Assembly (NCBI GenBank): GCA_965206655.1
Contig: CBDBKC010000038.1
Span: 372,001-436,000, forward strand
Reading direction: 5' to 3'
DNA: 64,000 bases
Origin: JAPPLB01 sp965206655
GTDB lineage: Bacteria; Acidobacteriota; Terriglobia; Bryobacterales; UBA6623
Shown here one piece after another: positions 1 through 8,018 of this stretch (within the stretch, counting starts at the first letter, position 1; every line of letters begins with the position of its first letter). A program made the position numbers and the translations under genes. Under the pieces are notes generated by a model. The model made no database searches and was not told the origin of the DNA. It saw only the letters and a program-made list of their open reading frames with translations.

Positions 1-600
1 CACTCGAAAGCGCTAGCGATGGCCAACGGACTCGATGAAAAGCGTCTCCTCGACCAGATCGAAGAGGTGCGCCGCGTGTCGGATGAATTCGACGACTTTA
101 CGATCCTGGCCGGCTGCGAGGTCGACATTCGGCAAGAGGGCCACATGGATATCGACGATGAGGTGTTGGCGCAGCTCGATGTCGTCATCGCCAGCGTCCA
201 CAGCTATATGAATCTCGAAGCGGCCGAGATGACCGACCGCTTGCTGCGCGTTGTCGAGAACCCGCACGTCAGCATCCTCGGCCACCCAACCGGGCGGTTG
301 CTATTGCGACGCGAACCGTATTCCTACGACTTCGAACGCATTGCGGATGAAGCCGGCCGGCGCGGCATTCGGATGGAGATCAATTCGAGCCCCGGGCGGT
401 TGGATCTCGATGCAACCCATCTGCGGGTGGCGAAGGCGAAAGGCGTCAAATTCGTAATCTCGACCGACGCCCACCACACCCGCCACCTCGACAACATGAA
501 ATACGGAGTAGCCATGGCCCGACGCGGCTGGCTGCAGGCGGACGACGTTTTGAACACCCTGCCACTCGATCAATTTCGCGCAGCGGTTCGGCGGGGTTGA
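1..600 (+). CDS. polX: DNA polymerase X family, C-terminal PHP domain (5' end outside the window)
   Basis: The frame is open from base 1 (HSKALAMANGLDEKRLL) to the stop at 600, so the start lies upstream of the window and only about 199 residues are visible. They match the C-terminal PHP phosphoesterase domain of bacterial PolX, which gives this repair polymerase 3'-5' exonuclease activity. Likely metal-ligand segments appear in family order: HSKA, GCEVDI, ASVHSYM, ILGHPTGR, EINSSP and STDAHH. In the family the missing N-terminal part holds the HhH and nucleotidyltransferase domains. No gene follows directly; an IS200-type element begins 50 bases after the stop. A stand-alone PHP hydrolase is less likely because the HSKALAMANGLD segment is typical of PolX. 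Confidence 0.9.
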   Translation, partial: HSKALAMANGLDEKRLLDQIEEVRRVSDEFDDFTILAGCEVDIRQEGHMDIDDEVLAQLDVVIASVHSYMNLEAAEMTDRLLRVVENPHVSILGHPTGRLLLRREPYSYDFERIADEAGRRGIRMEINSSPGRLDLDATHLRVAKAKGVKFVISTDAHHTRHLDNMKYGVAMARRGWLQADDVLNTLPLDQFRAAVRRG

Positions 601-650
601 ACCCCCTTCCGTGACCACACCCTGACCCGAAGCTTCAATCCCTCAAAAGC

Positions 651-1268
651 CTAAACAACCACCGCCTGAAAGGCGGTGGGTTCATTTACGACTGAAAGTC
701 GGCTTGCGGCTGAAGCCGCCTGAAGAAGCCCCGGCTCAGAGCCGGCTCAAGGCTTGGTGGGCGCTGTGATCTTGAATCCCTCCTCATCCTCGTCCCATTG
801 CTGGCTCTCGATGTACTTCTTGATCGTTTCCTCGTCCACCGCGCCCACCGTCGCGCAGAAATATCCGCGCGCCCACAGGTGTTGCCCCCAGTATCGCTTC
901 CGCAATTCCCCAAACTCATCTTGCAGCCGTCGTGACGACCTGCCTTTTACATACTGCACCAGCTTCGACGGTGCACGCTGCGGCGGTGCCGATACCAAGA
1001 CATGCACATGATCCGGCGACACCGCACCCCGAATCACCACGACGTCTCGCGCTTGGCAGCTCTGTCGGATCAGGTCCCGTGTCCGCTCCGCCACCCTGCC
1101 CCGCAACACCTTGTAGCGATATTTCGTGATCCAGACCAGGTGATATTTGATGTCGTAGACCGCGTGCGCCCCTCGCCGATATTCGCCCATCCTCCTATTG
1201 TCATCCAGACCCGCTTGAAGCTGACCGCCTGAAAGGCGGTGGGTTTTAGACCTGGTGATGGAACTAAA
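651..1268 (-). mobile_element. IS200/IS605-type element, copy A
   Basis: About 618 bp, one of three near-identical copies here (also 44202-44809 and 52550-53166). Comparing the three flanks places the ends at CTAAAC on the left and GGAACTAAA on the right. Each end has the same subterminal hairpin, ACCGCCTGAAAGGCGGT (arms ACCGCC and GGCGGT), as expected for single-strand transposition of the IS200 family. The element carries one tnpA gene and no tnpB. No target duplication is visible, which fits the family. Its right end abuts the tandem array that starts at 1270. Confidence 0.85.
747..1190 (-). CDS. tnpA: IS200-type Y1 transposase TnpA, copy A
   Basis: A 147-residue Y1 HUH transposase. The start at MGEYRRGAHAVYD is chosen because the other two copies and the known family begin there; the open frame runs further upstream only by passing through the element end and the repeat array. 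The metal-binding HUH motif is in DHVHVLVSAPP and the nucleophilic tyrosine is probably the Tyr of TIKKYIESQ. An AGGAGG sits immediately before the ATG, closer than an ideal ribosome site. The protein cuts and rejoins single-stranded element ends at the subterminal hairpins. This copy is full length and could be active. Confidence 0.88.
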   Translation of the reverse strand: MGEYRRGAHAVYDIKYHLVWITKYRYKVLRGRVAERTRDLIRQSCQARDVVVIRGAVSPDHVHVLVSAPPQRAPSKLVQYVKGRSSRRLQDEFGELRKRYWGQHLWARGYFCATVGAVDEETIKKYIESQQWDEDEEGFKITAPTKP

Positions 1269-1269
1269 T

Positions 1270-1976
1270 CTTCCCCAATCAGCAACCATCCTCTAGCCGA
1301 GCCGCGAGAGACAACGAGCGGTGCGCGGAAGACCGAGCCGCCGGAGGCAACGGTCGGACCGACCCGACCAGAAGCTTTCCCAACGAAGGATCCAACACCC
1401 CGCCGGATGAGCGTTCCCTTCGTTCCATAGGCCTACCCCCCTCCCAATCAGCAACCATCTTCTAGCCGAGCCGCGAGAGACAACGAGCGGTGCGCATTCA
1501 CGCAAGACCGACGTAGTTCGCGGAAGGCCGAGCCGCCGGAGACAACGGGCGGACCGACCCGACCAGAAGCTTTCCCAACGAAGGATCCAACACCCCGCCG
1601 GATGAGCGTTCCCTTCGTTCCATAGGCCTACCCCCTTCCCAATCAGCAACCATCCTCTAGCCGAGCCGCGAGAGACAACGAGCGGTGCGCATTCACGCAA
1701 GACCGAGCTAGTGCGCGGAAGGCCGAGCCGCCGGAGACAACGGGCGGACCGACCCGACCAGAAGCTTTCCCAACGAAGGATCCAACACCCCGCCGGATGA
1801 GCGTTCCCTTCGTTCCTTAGGCCTACCCCCCTCCCAATCAGCAACCATCTTCTAGCCGAGCCGCGAGAGACAACGAGCGGTGCGCATCCACGCAAGACCG
1901 AGCTAGTGCGCGGAAGGCCGAGCCGCTGGAGACAACGGGCGGACCCGACCAGAAGCTTTCCCAACGAAGGATCCGA
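1270..1976. repeat. Tandem array of four 169-195 bp units
   Basis: The anchor CAATCAGCAACC recurs at 1276, 1445, 1640 and 1835, so the spacings are 169, 195 and 195. The first unit lacks about 26 bp and the last stops near the GGATCC at 1969. Each unit has an inner near-duplicate (GAGCCGCGAGAGACAACGAG and GAGCCGCCGGAGACAACGGG). Because 195 is 65 codons, the minus strand stays open through most of the array and would encode 65-residue repeats (for example HPAGCWILRWESFWSGR). There is no convincing start signal or known domain, so it is called a repeat rather than a gene. The array lies between IS200 copy A and the 3' end of the next oxidoreductase gene. Confidence 0.85.
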
Positions 1977-1995
1977 CCCCCCCCGGCGGCCCCCG

Positions 1996-3040
1996 CTATT
2001 CCACGAGCGGCAGATTCACCACCGCGCCACGTTCCACCGAACGGAACACGGCTTCGGTGAATTCCATATACTTGACGCCCTCGTTGAAGGTTGTCCAAGC
2101 CGGCTCACCGGTTTTGATGAGGTTGATGAAGTCTTGTTCGACCGTCCATTCTTTAACTTCGTTGTCGGGAATGGGGATTTCGGCAAGTGAGTCATCACCG
2201 GCTCGTGCGCCGAGAATAACGTTCGTTTTGAGGTTGTAGATGAGTGTCCCCTTAGTTCCGTAAGCCTCGATCTGCGGATCGACGCCGTGGTGGGCAACGC
2301 CCGAGAACAGGAAGGCCGCAGTGGCGCCGCTTTCCATCTCGCCGCTGATGTAGACCGTGTCGGGACGCTCGAACAGCACCCATTGATTCGGAGCCGGCGA
2401 TGGGCCGCGCCGTCGTGAATGTCTTCGCCTGCGCCGAGACGGTTTTCATATAACCGTACCAGCGTTGGACGGCTTCCACCACGATGCCCATTACAAGGGC
2501 GTTGAGCCCTGAGTACATCGCGATCTGCCGCCAGTGGAGCGGCGTCTCGGGGTCGGCTACATCGCCGCCGAGGAAGCGCGCATGGACGTTGCGGACCTCG
2601 CCAAGATAACCGTCATCGATGAGGCGCCGCATCACGTTATGTCCCTTGAAGCCAAAGGGCGAGGGGCAGATCTGTGTCGCAAGACCGGTCTCCTGGGCTT
2701 TCGCGTACATCGCTTTTGCTTCGCGCAGGTTCATGGCCATGCGGGCTTGCACGAAGGTATGCTTGCCGCGATCCAGCGATTCAAGAACGTACGGACAGTG
2801 CTTGTAGGGCCAGGTGCCGATCATGACGGCGTCGATGTCATCACGCGCCATCAGGGCATCCGGATCGGTCATGATGTCGGGCTTGAGGCCGAACTCGGCC
2901 GAAATGGCCCGGGCGCTCTCGTCGCTACGATTGCAGATGGCGACGACTTGAGCGTCTTCGATTTTGGCGAGTCCGGGGAAATGGCGGCTGCGGAAGATAT
3001 TGCCTGCGCCGATGATACCGATGCGGATAGGATTGCTCAT
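1996..3040 (-). pseudogene. Gfo/Idh/MocA family oxidoreductase, frameshifted
   Basis: The start at 3040 gives MSNPIRIGIIGAGNIFRSRH, a Rossmann NAD(P)-binding motif (GIIGAGN), followed by the usual family body to about residue 215. The frame then shifts between about 2385 and 2405. The correct continuation, PAPNQWVLFERPDTVYISGE, is in another frame and runs to 1996, ending in the C-terminal beta-sheet domain. One single-base indel explains the break. Members of this family oxidise or reduce sugars and cyclitols. Either the gene is dead or the base is a sequencing error; nothing else in it is damaged. A second family member, with a Tat signal, lies at 32630-33841. Confidence 0.82.
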
Positions 3041-3424
3041 GGCTTTGTGTTGTTCGCGGGATGCGTCTTCTTAGGATGCCAAATTCGCGACCTCCCATGT
3101 CCACCGCGGTGGGTTGTCCAAGAACGCAGGTTCCGTTTCTCAAAGGCCTCTGGTTGCCGTCGCGAAATCGCCTGCCCCTCCGCATGATAGCCTCGGCCTT
3201 TACGATCCAGCACCCACCGAACCCCGACCGCAAGGGAGGCGGTTGGGCCGCAAAACCCCAACCAAGGCATCCCAACCACGCCGCACCACCGCCCCCTCGC
3301 GTCAACAGCCACCCTCACCCAAAACCGAGTCACAAGCTTAAGAAATATTTATCTCCCACCATCCCAACAACTTAGCCAAAACCCACCCCCGCTAACCCAC
3401 CACCCCGGCCGCATACTAGCAACA
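3041..3424. other. Intergenic region, no gene seen
   Basis: About 380 bp between the divergent oxidoreductase and STGPRT genes. The plus strand is C-rich and A-rich with few G. It should contain the promoters of both genes, but I could not pick a convincing pair of -35 and -10 boxes. A short AT-rich patch (AAGAAATATTTAT) lies near 3341. Confidence 0.5.
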
Positions 3425-3427
3425 GAG

Positions 3428-3536
3428 CGGCACATGTAAATGTGTCGCCGAAACCGTCGACCCGCGAAATCAAGCAACGGAGCGGCGGGTGTCAACCCGG
3501 CGGCCCGCGCCGAAAGGCGCGGAAACCGTCGACCCG
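3428..3536. repeat. Hairpin cluster upstream of the STGPRT-type gene
   Basis: Three hairpins and a direct repeat. Hairpin A (3428-3447) has arms CGGCACAT and ATGTGTCG around the loop GTAA. Hairpin B (3483-3502) has eight positions with one mismatch around the loop GTCA. Hairpin C (3505-3522) has a perfect 7-bp stem CCGCGCC/GGCGCGG with a GAAA loop. The 15-mer GAAACCGTCGACCCG occurs at 3450-3464 and 3522-3536. Hairpins A and B have the same design as the two downstream of the gene at 4443-4515: an 8-position stem and a GTMA loop. Confidence 0.75.
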
Positions 3537-3570
3537 ATAAATCGATCAATCAAAGTCAGGAGAAATTACC

Positions 3571-4290
3571 ATGTCCACAGCAGCACAGCAGCAAGCCAAC
3601 AAACAAAACGCGCAACATTCGACCGGTCCGCGCACCGACGAGGGCAAACAGCGTACCTCACAAAACGCACTCAAACACGGCCTCTACGCCACCGACCCCC
3701 TCATCCGCGGCGAAGACCCCGACGACTTCTACGCACACGGCGCCGAGCTCGAGTACCAACTCCGGCCGGCGAACGCTGTCGAGGAAGACCTTGTCGAGCA
3801 AATCATCGACATCACCTGGCGCCTGAAACGCTGCGCGCGCATCGAGTCCGCCGTCATCAACGAGCTCTACGACACCGTGGCCGAACAGCCGCAAAACCAC
3901 GACAAAGACCCCGATCAACTGCTCGGCAAGGCCCTCGCTCACAACGACGCTCTCAGCCGCCACAGCCGTCGTGAGACGCGACTCGCACGCCGCTACCACG
4001 CCGCCATGAAAGAGCTCCGCGAACTCCGCAAGCAACGTGCCCGAAACGCTTTCTTCAGCAACCTCGAGGACGCGCTGCGGCCCAAACCACAGCCCGAATC
4101 GACAGCCGACACCAACGGCGAATCCGAAATGACGGAACCGACCCAATCCGTCGCAACCCTATTAGAATCAATAGCCCCGATCAACTCCCCGGACCGCGAG
4201 CCCGACCCAACCGCCCCCGGCATCAGCGACCCGCATCGAATCCAAGCTGAACAGGCCTGCGAAATCGCCAATCAGGAGGCCGCCAAGTAA
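3571..4290 (+). CDS. STGPRT/ALKHGL-type protein of unknown function
   Basis: A 239-residue cytoplasmic, charged, mostly helical protein. The start ATG at 3571 has AGGAG eight bases upstream. The N-terminus has the block NAQHSTGPRTDEGKQRTSQN followed by ALKHGLYATDPLIRGEDPDD, a signature I recognise from uncharacterised, often multi-copy proteins in Acidobacteria and Planctomycetes. Residues about 65-100 (VEEDLVEQIIDITWRLKRCA) look helical and the C-terminal 60 residues are Pro/Glu/Thr-rich and probably disordered. There is no signal peptide or catalytic motif I can name. It stands alone, with related GTMA-loop hairpins upstream and downstream. A role in nucleic-acid binding or mobility is only a guess from that context. 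Confidence 0.75.
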   Translation: MSTAAQQQANKQNAQHSTGPRTDEGKQRTSQNALKHGLYATDPLIRGEDPDDFYAHGAELEYQLRPANAVEEDLVEQIIDITWRLKRCARIESAVINELYDTVAEQPQNHDKDPDQLLGKALAHNDALSRHSRRETRLARRYHAAMKELRELRKQRARNAFFSNLEDALRPKPQPESTADTNGESEMTEPTQSVATLLESIAPINSPDREPDPTAPGISDPHRIQAEQACEIANQEAAK

Positions 4291-4442
4291 CCGAAACCCC
4301 AAATCCAAACCACGAACCACCCCACCCCAAAACACCGTACACCCCACCTGCGCCCAATCGACCCACAGAACCCGGAACGAAAGTGACGGGCCCGCCCGCT
4401 AACCGCCACCGATCTACTGAACTGCCGCACTAAGCAAAGGAG

Positions 4443-4515
4443 GCGCGGATGTCAATCCGCGCGTGGGCTGACCCGTCCCTCCCAAGCAAAAGAGGCGCGG
4501 ATGTAAAATCCGGTC
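4443..4515. repeat. Hairpin pair downstream of the STGPRT-type gene
   Basis: Hairpin D (4443-4462) is a perfect 8-bp stem, GCGCGGAT/ATCCGCGC, with the loop GTCA. A second copy starts at 4495 with the same left arm and the loop GTAA, but its right arm is imperfect. Both are preceded by AAGCAAA and AGAGG or AGGAGG. The design matches hairpins A and B upstream of the gene. The second copy lies about 45 bases before the IscU-like start. Confidence 0.75.
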
Positions 4516-4556
4516 GCCCTTGCCGCCTGCCCAGCGTGTGGGTACATTAGAGCATT

Positions 4557-4916
4557 GTGTACAGCGAGCTGTTACTAGAGCATTTCCAGAACCCGCGCAA
4601 TGTTGGCGAATTGGATGACGCCGACATCCGTGCGGAGGTATCGAATCCGATCTGCGGCGATATCCTTCGGCTGACGGCAAAGGTTGTCGGCGGTCGAATC
4701 GAGAGGATCGCCTACCAAACGCGCGGTTGTACGGCGTCGATCGCGGTTGGGTCAGCGCTAACCGAACTATTGATGGGCAAGACGGATGATGGAGCGCTGC
4801 GGCTGTCACGCGACGATGTCGAGCAGGCAGTGGGAGGTCTGTCCAATGAATCGAAGCACGCCGCTGTCCTTGCGATTGACGGTGTCAAGGCGCTCGTCCG
4901 AGGGTGGCCGGGTTAG
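4557..4916 (+). CDS. IscU/NifU-like iron-sulfur scaffold protein lacking the third cysteine
   Basis: A 119-residue protein with the IscU fold signature from its first residues (YSELLLEHFQNPRNVGELDD). The family scaffolds use three cysteines to build and pass on a [2Fe-2S] cluster. Two are present, in NPICGD (about residue 33) and RGCTAS (about residue 58). At the third position, normally KxxCS or similar, the sequence is SKHAAVLAIDG, with no cysteine. The start codon is GTG at 4557. No IscS, SufS or ferredoxin gene is adjacent. It may be a specialised or non-functional scaffold. The secreted kinase-like gene begins 10 bases after the stop, suggesting co-transcription. Confidence 0.8.
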   Translation: MYSELLLEHFQNPRNVGELDDADIRAEVSNPICGDILRLTAKVVGGRIERIAYQTRGCTASIAVGSALTELLMGKTDDGALRLSRDDVEQAVGGLSNESKHAAVLAIDGVKALVRGWPG

Positions 4917-4926
4917 GGCCGCGCTG

Positions 4927-5757
4927 ATGAAACGCCGTACGATGGGAGTAGCTTGTCTTGCCGCAGCGCTCCTCCTTCCGGCCGGCCAACCAGGGGCGGC
5001 CCAAGCGGAGTCGTTTGATTCCTGGACCGATGAACAAAAGGAAGAGTTCTTACTGAAAGGCAAGATCGGCCGAACAGCAACGGTGGGCGCGGGCATCACG
5101 CTTTCGTCTCGAGCGACCCTGTCGCGCGAAGGGGTCGAGCATGACGCCCAAATCCAGAGTATAGAGATCAGTAAACCGTCTTTTCCGACCCCTGACGGTT
5201 TTGAGCTCAACTTCCGGGACAGCTACAAGTTCAACATCGCCGCCTACCGCCTCGGCCGTTTGCTGGGGCTGCGGGCGCTGCCGGTGTCGGTGGAGCGATC
5301 GGTGGGAGGTAAATCGAGCGCGATAACGTGGTGGATCGATGACGTGGTGATGACCGAGAAGACGCGGTTTCTCAAGAAGCTAGATCCTCCCGACCGCGGG
5401 AGTTGGAACCGTCAGATGTACAATGTCCGCGTCTTCGATGAGTTGATCTATAACACCGACCGCAATCTCGGTAACATCGTGATCACGGAAGGGCGGAAGA
5501 TTTGGATGATCGATCACACCCGTGCCTTCCGGACGCACAAGCGGCTGCGGCGGCCGCGAAACCTCGTCCAATGCGACAGAAAGCTACTTGAATCGTTACG
5601 CTCGTTGACGCCTGAGCAACTGAATCGTGAGTTGGGCCCCTATCTCAGGCGCCTGGAAGTGACGGCGATTCTAAGCCGCCGCGACCTCATCGTTGAGCTA
5701 TTCGAAAAGAAGACAGAAGAGAAGGGGGAGTCCGCCGTGCTCTTCGATCTTCTCTGA
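4927..5757 (+). CDS. Exported protein with a kinase-like ATP-binding fold
   Basis: The start at 4927 gives MKRRTMGVACLAAALLLPAG and an Ala-rich signal peptide ending near GAAQA, so the mature protein is exported. The upstream extension of the open frame is rejected because it overlaps the IscU-like gene and would bury the signal. Residues about 185-215 contain DELIYNTDRNLGNIVI followed by IWMIDHTRAF. This resembles the catalytic and metal-binding pattern D-N-D-R-N-x-G-N and I-D-H of the PI3K/HipA/Fam20-like kinase group. A basic K/R-rich helix follows. Substrate and activity are unknown. The fold assignment rests on this motif alone. Confidence 0.6.
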   Translation: MKRRTMGVACLAAALLLPAGQPGAAQAESFDSWTDEQKEEFLLKGKIGRTATVGAGITLSSRATLSREGVEHDAQIQSIEISKPSFPTPDGFELNFRDSYKFNIAAYRLGRLLGLRALPVSVERSVGGKSSAITWWIDDVVMTEKTRFLKKLDPPDRGSWNRQMYNVRVFDELIYNTDRNLGNIVITEGRKIWMIDHTRAFRTHKRLRRPRNLVQCDRKLLESLRSLTPEQLNRELGPYLRRLEVTAILSRRDLIVELFEKKTEEKGESAVLFDLL

Positions 5758-5781
5758 GAGCGGCTGCCTGCCCACTGTCGA

Positions 5782-6405
5782 ATGCTGCGCTTTTGGGAAG
5801 GTTCACCCGTTGAACAAGGGAAAGTGGGCGTACTGCCCGGCGCGTTCAATCCCCCGACGGTCGCCCACGAGGCGCTTGCGGCGGCGGCTCGCGCGCAGTT
5901 CGACTTGGCGCAGGTGGTTTTCCTGCTGCCCGAATCTCTTCCGCATAAGAGCTATGAGGGAGCTCCGTTTGAAGACCGCATCGCGATGCTGATTGCGGTG
6001 GCCGCTAAAGAGACAGCCTATGCCGCCGCCTCTTCTGAAAAAGGGCTCTTTGTCGAGATAGCCCGACAGGTGCGGGAGCGATACGGGGAGCGGGTCGAGA
6101 TCTATCTGCTTTGCGGACGTGACGCGGCGGAGCGGGTCTTAGGATGGGATTACGGCGAAGGCCCTTCGATGGCAGATCAACTTAAGGAGTTCCAGCTCGC
6201 TATCGCTTCACGCGGCGGCGAGTATTCACCGCCCACGAAGTATGCGCATCGCATCCACGGGGTGGACCTCGCGATCCCGTTTGATGAAGTGTCGTCGACG
6301 GCGGCGCGGCAGGCTGTTGCCGAAGGCGGTGCGTGGCGCCGCTCGGTGAGCGAAGGCGTGGCGGCGGTAATCGAGCGGCGCGGGCTCTACCGGGCGAACG
6401 CGTAG
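5782..6405 (+). CDS. NadD-like nucleotidyltransferase
   Basis: A 207-residue protein of the nucleotidyltransferase alpha/beta-phosphodiesterase superfamily. GVLPGAFNPPTVAHEAL near residue 16 matches the ATP-binding T/HxxH motif of nicotinate-mononucleotide adenylyltransferases, and SSTAARQAV near residue 175 matches the ISSTxxR motif. Family members make NaAD or related dinucleotides for NAD synthesis. The central region is less typical than in canonical NadD, so substrate is uncertain and I give no gene symbol. It starts 25 bases after the secreted kinase-like gene, on the same strand, and converges on the pilus operon. Confidence 0.75.
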   Translation: MLRFWEGSPVEQGKVGVLPGAFNPPTVAHEALAAAARAQFDLAQVVFLLPESLPHKSYEGAPFEDRIAMLIAVAAKETAYAAASSEKGLFVEIARQVRERYGERVEIYLLCGRDAAERVLGWDYGEGPSMADQLKEFQLAIASRGGEYSPPTKYAHRIHGVDLAIPFDEVSSTAARQAVAEGGAWRRSVSEGVAAVIERRGLYRANA

Positions 6406-6406
6406 A

Positions 6407-7987
6407 CTAGCGCCGCCGGCGGGGCGCAGGGGCGGCGGGTTGCTGCCCTTCGGGCGTAGGGCCGGGAGGCAGACCACCCGGAAAACCCTGCATCTGTCGC
6501 GGCGCGCCCTGTTGGACCCCGCGTTGGCCGAATCCTTGCTGTGGAATCTGTTGTACGCCGGGCCCGCTGGTCGGAATCGCTCCATATGGGTTTTGTGGTT
6601 CCGGCCCTGGCGGCGCGCCCGCGGGATATCCTGGGGGGTAAGCGCCGCTGGCCGGTGTGCCCGGCATACCTCCCAGCGTTCCGGACGGCCCCATACCTGG
6701 TTGCCCGGCCGGAAGGGCGCCGGCCGGGCCGGCCATACCTGCTCCCATGCCGCCTCCGGGGCCGGCCGCAGCCCCGCCGAAGCGGTCATCCTTGCGGTAG
6801 TCGTACACGAACTCCCATTCGTTGTACATTTCATAACCCTCGTAGACCTTGACGCCCATTTCCTGTTTTTTGGTCGCGACGCCGGCAATCCCGCCTTTGA
6901 ACGATGAACCTGATCCGCTAGCACGGCGGTTGTTTTGAACACCGGCCAAGCCACCAGGACGAGGCGAGGTGAGAATGCCGCGAATGACGTCAGCCGCCTG
7001 CCCCCCCGCGCCTTGGAAACTTCCAGCTTGGGAACCCGCACCCTGGGTCCGGGCGCCTTGACCGAAGGAACCCCCTTGGCCAAATCCACCGGCCTGCCCT
7101 CTTGGGTTCGCGATGCCGCCGGAGCCCGCCGCAGCGCCTCCGACCTGATTCGGTCCTCTCGGGTTCCGATTGCGCTGGTTCCCGAATTGTGAACCTGGAT
7201 AGCCGGGTCCAAGCTGATTCGGAGGCATTTGCCCGGGGCGCATTCGAGCATTACCGGGGTACCGTCCCTGTTGGTTCGGATCGGGATTCTGACCTTGTGG
7301 CGGAACAGGGTTACCGTTTTGGTCGAGCTGTGGCTCGGGGTTGGGCGCGGTTTGCCCGGGAATCCAGCCGGGTAGTTGGCCCTGCCCTACTACCTCGGGG
7401 GCCGCCGATTCACGGACATTGCGGGCGCGGTCAGCACCCCGGAAGCTGCCGTCGGGCACGGTGTAGGGAGTTTGGGCGTAAGGAGTTTGATGGGTGCCGA
7501 CGTAAGCCTGAAGCGGGTTGGTGGCTCCCGGAGAAGAGCCGGTTCTGCCGCCCCCGATTCCCCCGCTGCCGGGCGAGCCGGACATACCCTCTTCCTCGGG
7601 GTCCTCGAGATCGTGAATGAGCGAGTCCTTAAAGCGCCCGTCGGCGCCCATGTGGATAAACCGCCACTCGTCGTTCTCGTTCAAAGGATCTTTGTAGGGC
7701 CGGCGGAGGAAGCGGACGCCGTTGGTTTCCTCGAGATCATCGATCTCCTCGGGATACTTTTTGTGAGCGCGGAAATAGAGCGCGATGGCGCGCTTGTACT
7801 GTTCGCCGCGGTAGATCAGGCGTTCTTCGCGGAGGCGTTGCGCTTGCATCGCCGCGCGTGGCAGCGTCACGGCGAGGCTGATGGCGATAGCCGCCGCCAG
7901 GAAGAGAACGGTAATGAGCACGAAGCCACCTTCGCGGCCGTGGGCCGATCGCGGCGGTTGGTCGGGCAACGTTGGCGGCTTGGTCAT
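6407..7987 (-). CDS. Type II secretion/type IV pseudopilin-like protein with a long Gly/Pro/Gln-rich tail
   Basis: The start at 7987 (MTKPPTLPDQ) gives about 526 residues. HGREGGFVLITVLFLAAAIA is a prepilin-type N-terminus: a short basic leader, a G before F, then a hydrophobic helix. Residues about 70-125 (YKRAIALYFRAHKKYPEEID) look like the pseudopilin globular head that gathers T2SS substrates. From about residue 140 to the end it is low-complexity Gly/Pro/Gln/Asn, much longer than known pseudopilins (about 150-250 residues), interrupted by a conserved-looking segment VYEGYEMYNEWEFVYDYRKD. It is the last gene of the pilM-N-O-E-F cluster. The tail may act outside the cell; this is inference. 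Confidence 0.72.
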   Translation of the reverse strand: MTKPPTLPDQPPRSAHGREGGFVLITVLFLAAAIAISLAVTLPRAAMQAQRLREERLIYRGEQYKRAIALYFRAHKKYPEEIDDLEETNGVRFLRRPYKDPLNENDEWRFIHMGADGRFKDSLIHDLEDPEEEGMSGSPGSGGIGGGRTGSSPGATNPLQAYVGTHQTPYAQTPYTVPDGSFRGADRARNVRESAAPEVVGQGQLPGWIPGQTAPNPEPQLDQNGNPVPPQGQNPDPNQQGRYPGNARMRPGQMPPNQLGPGYPGSQFGNQRNRNPRGPNQVGGAAAGSGGIANPRGQAGGFGQGGSFGQGARTQGAGSQAGSFQGAGGQAADVIRGILTSPRPGGLAGVQNNRRASGSGSSFKGGIAGVATKKQEMGVKVYEGYEMYNEWEFVYDYRKDDRFGGAAAGPGGGMGAGMAGPAGALPAGQPGMGPSGTLGGMPGTPASGAYPPGYPAGAPPGPEPQNPYGAIPTSGPGVQQIPQQGFGQRGVQQGAPRQMQGFPGGLPPGPTPEGQQPAAPAPRRRR

Positions 7988-8018
7988 GGCTCCACAGGTG
8001 CGATACGTCGTGCCCCGC

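Noticed and set aside
1293..1964. A 223-residue open frame on the minus strand
   Set aside because: It is the tandem array itself; it has no start signal or recognisable domain, and its openness follows from the 195-bp period. Kept only as a repeat.
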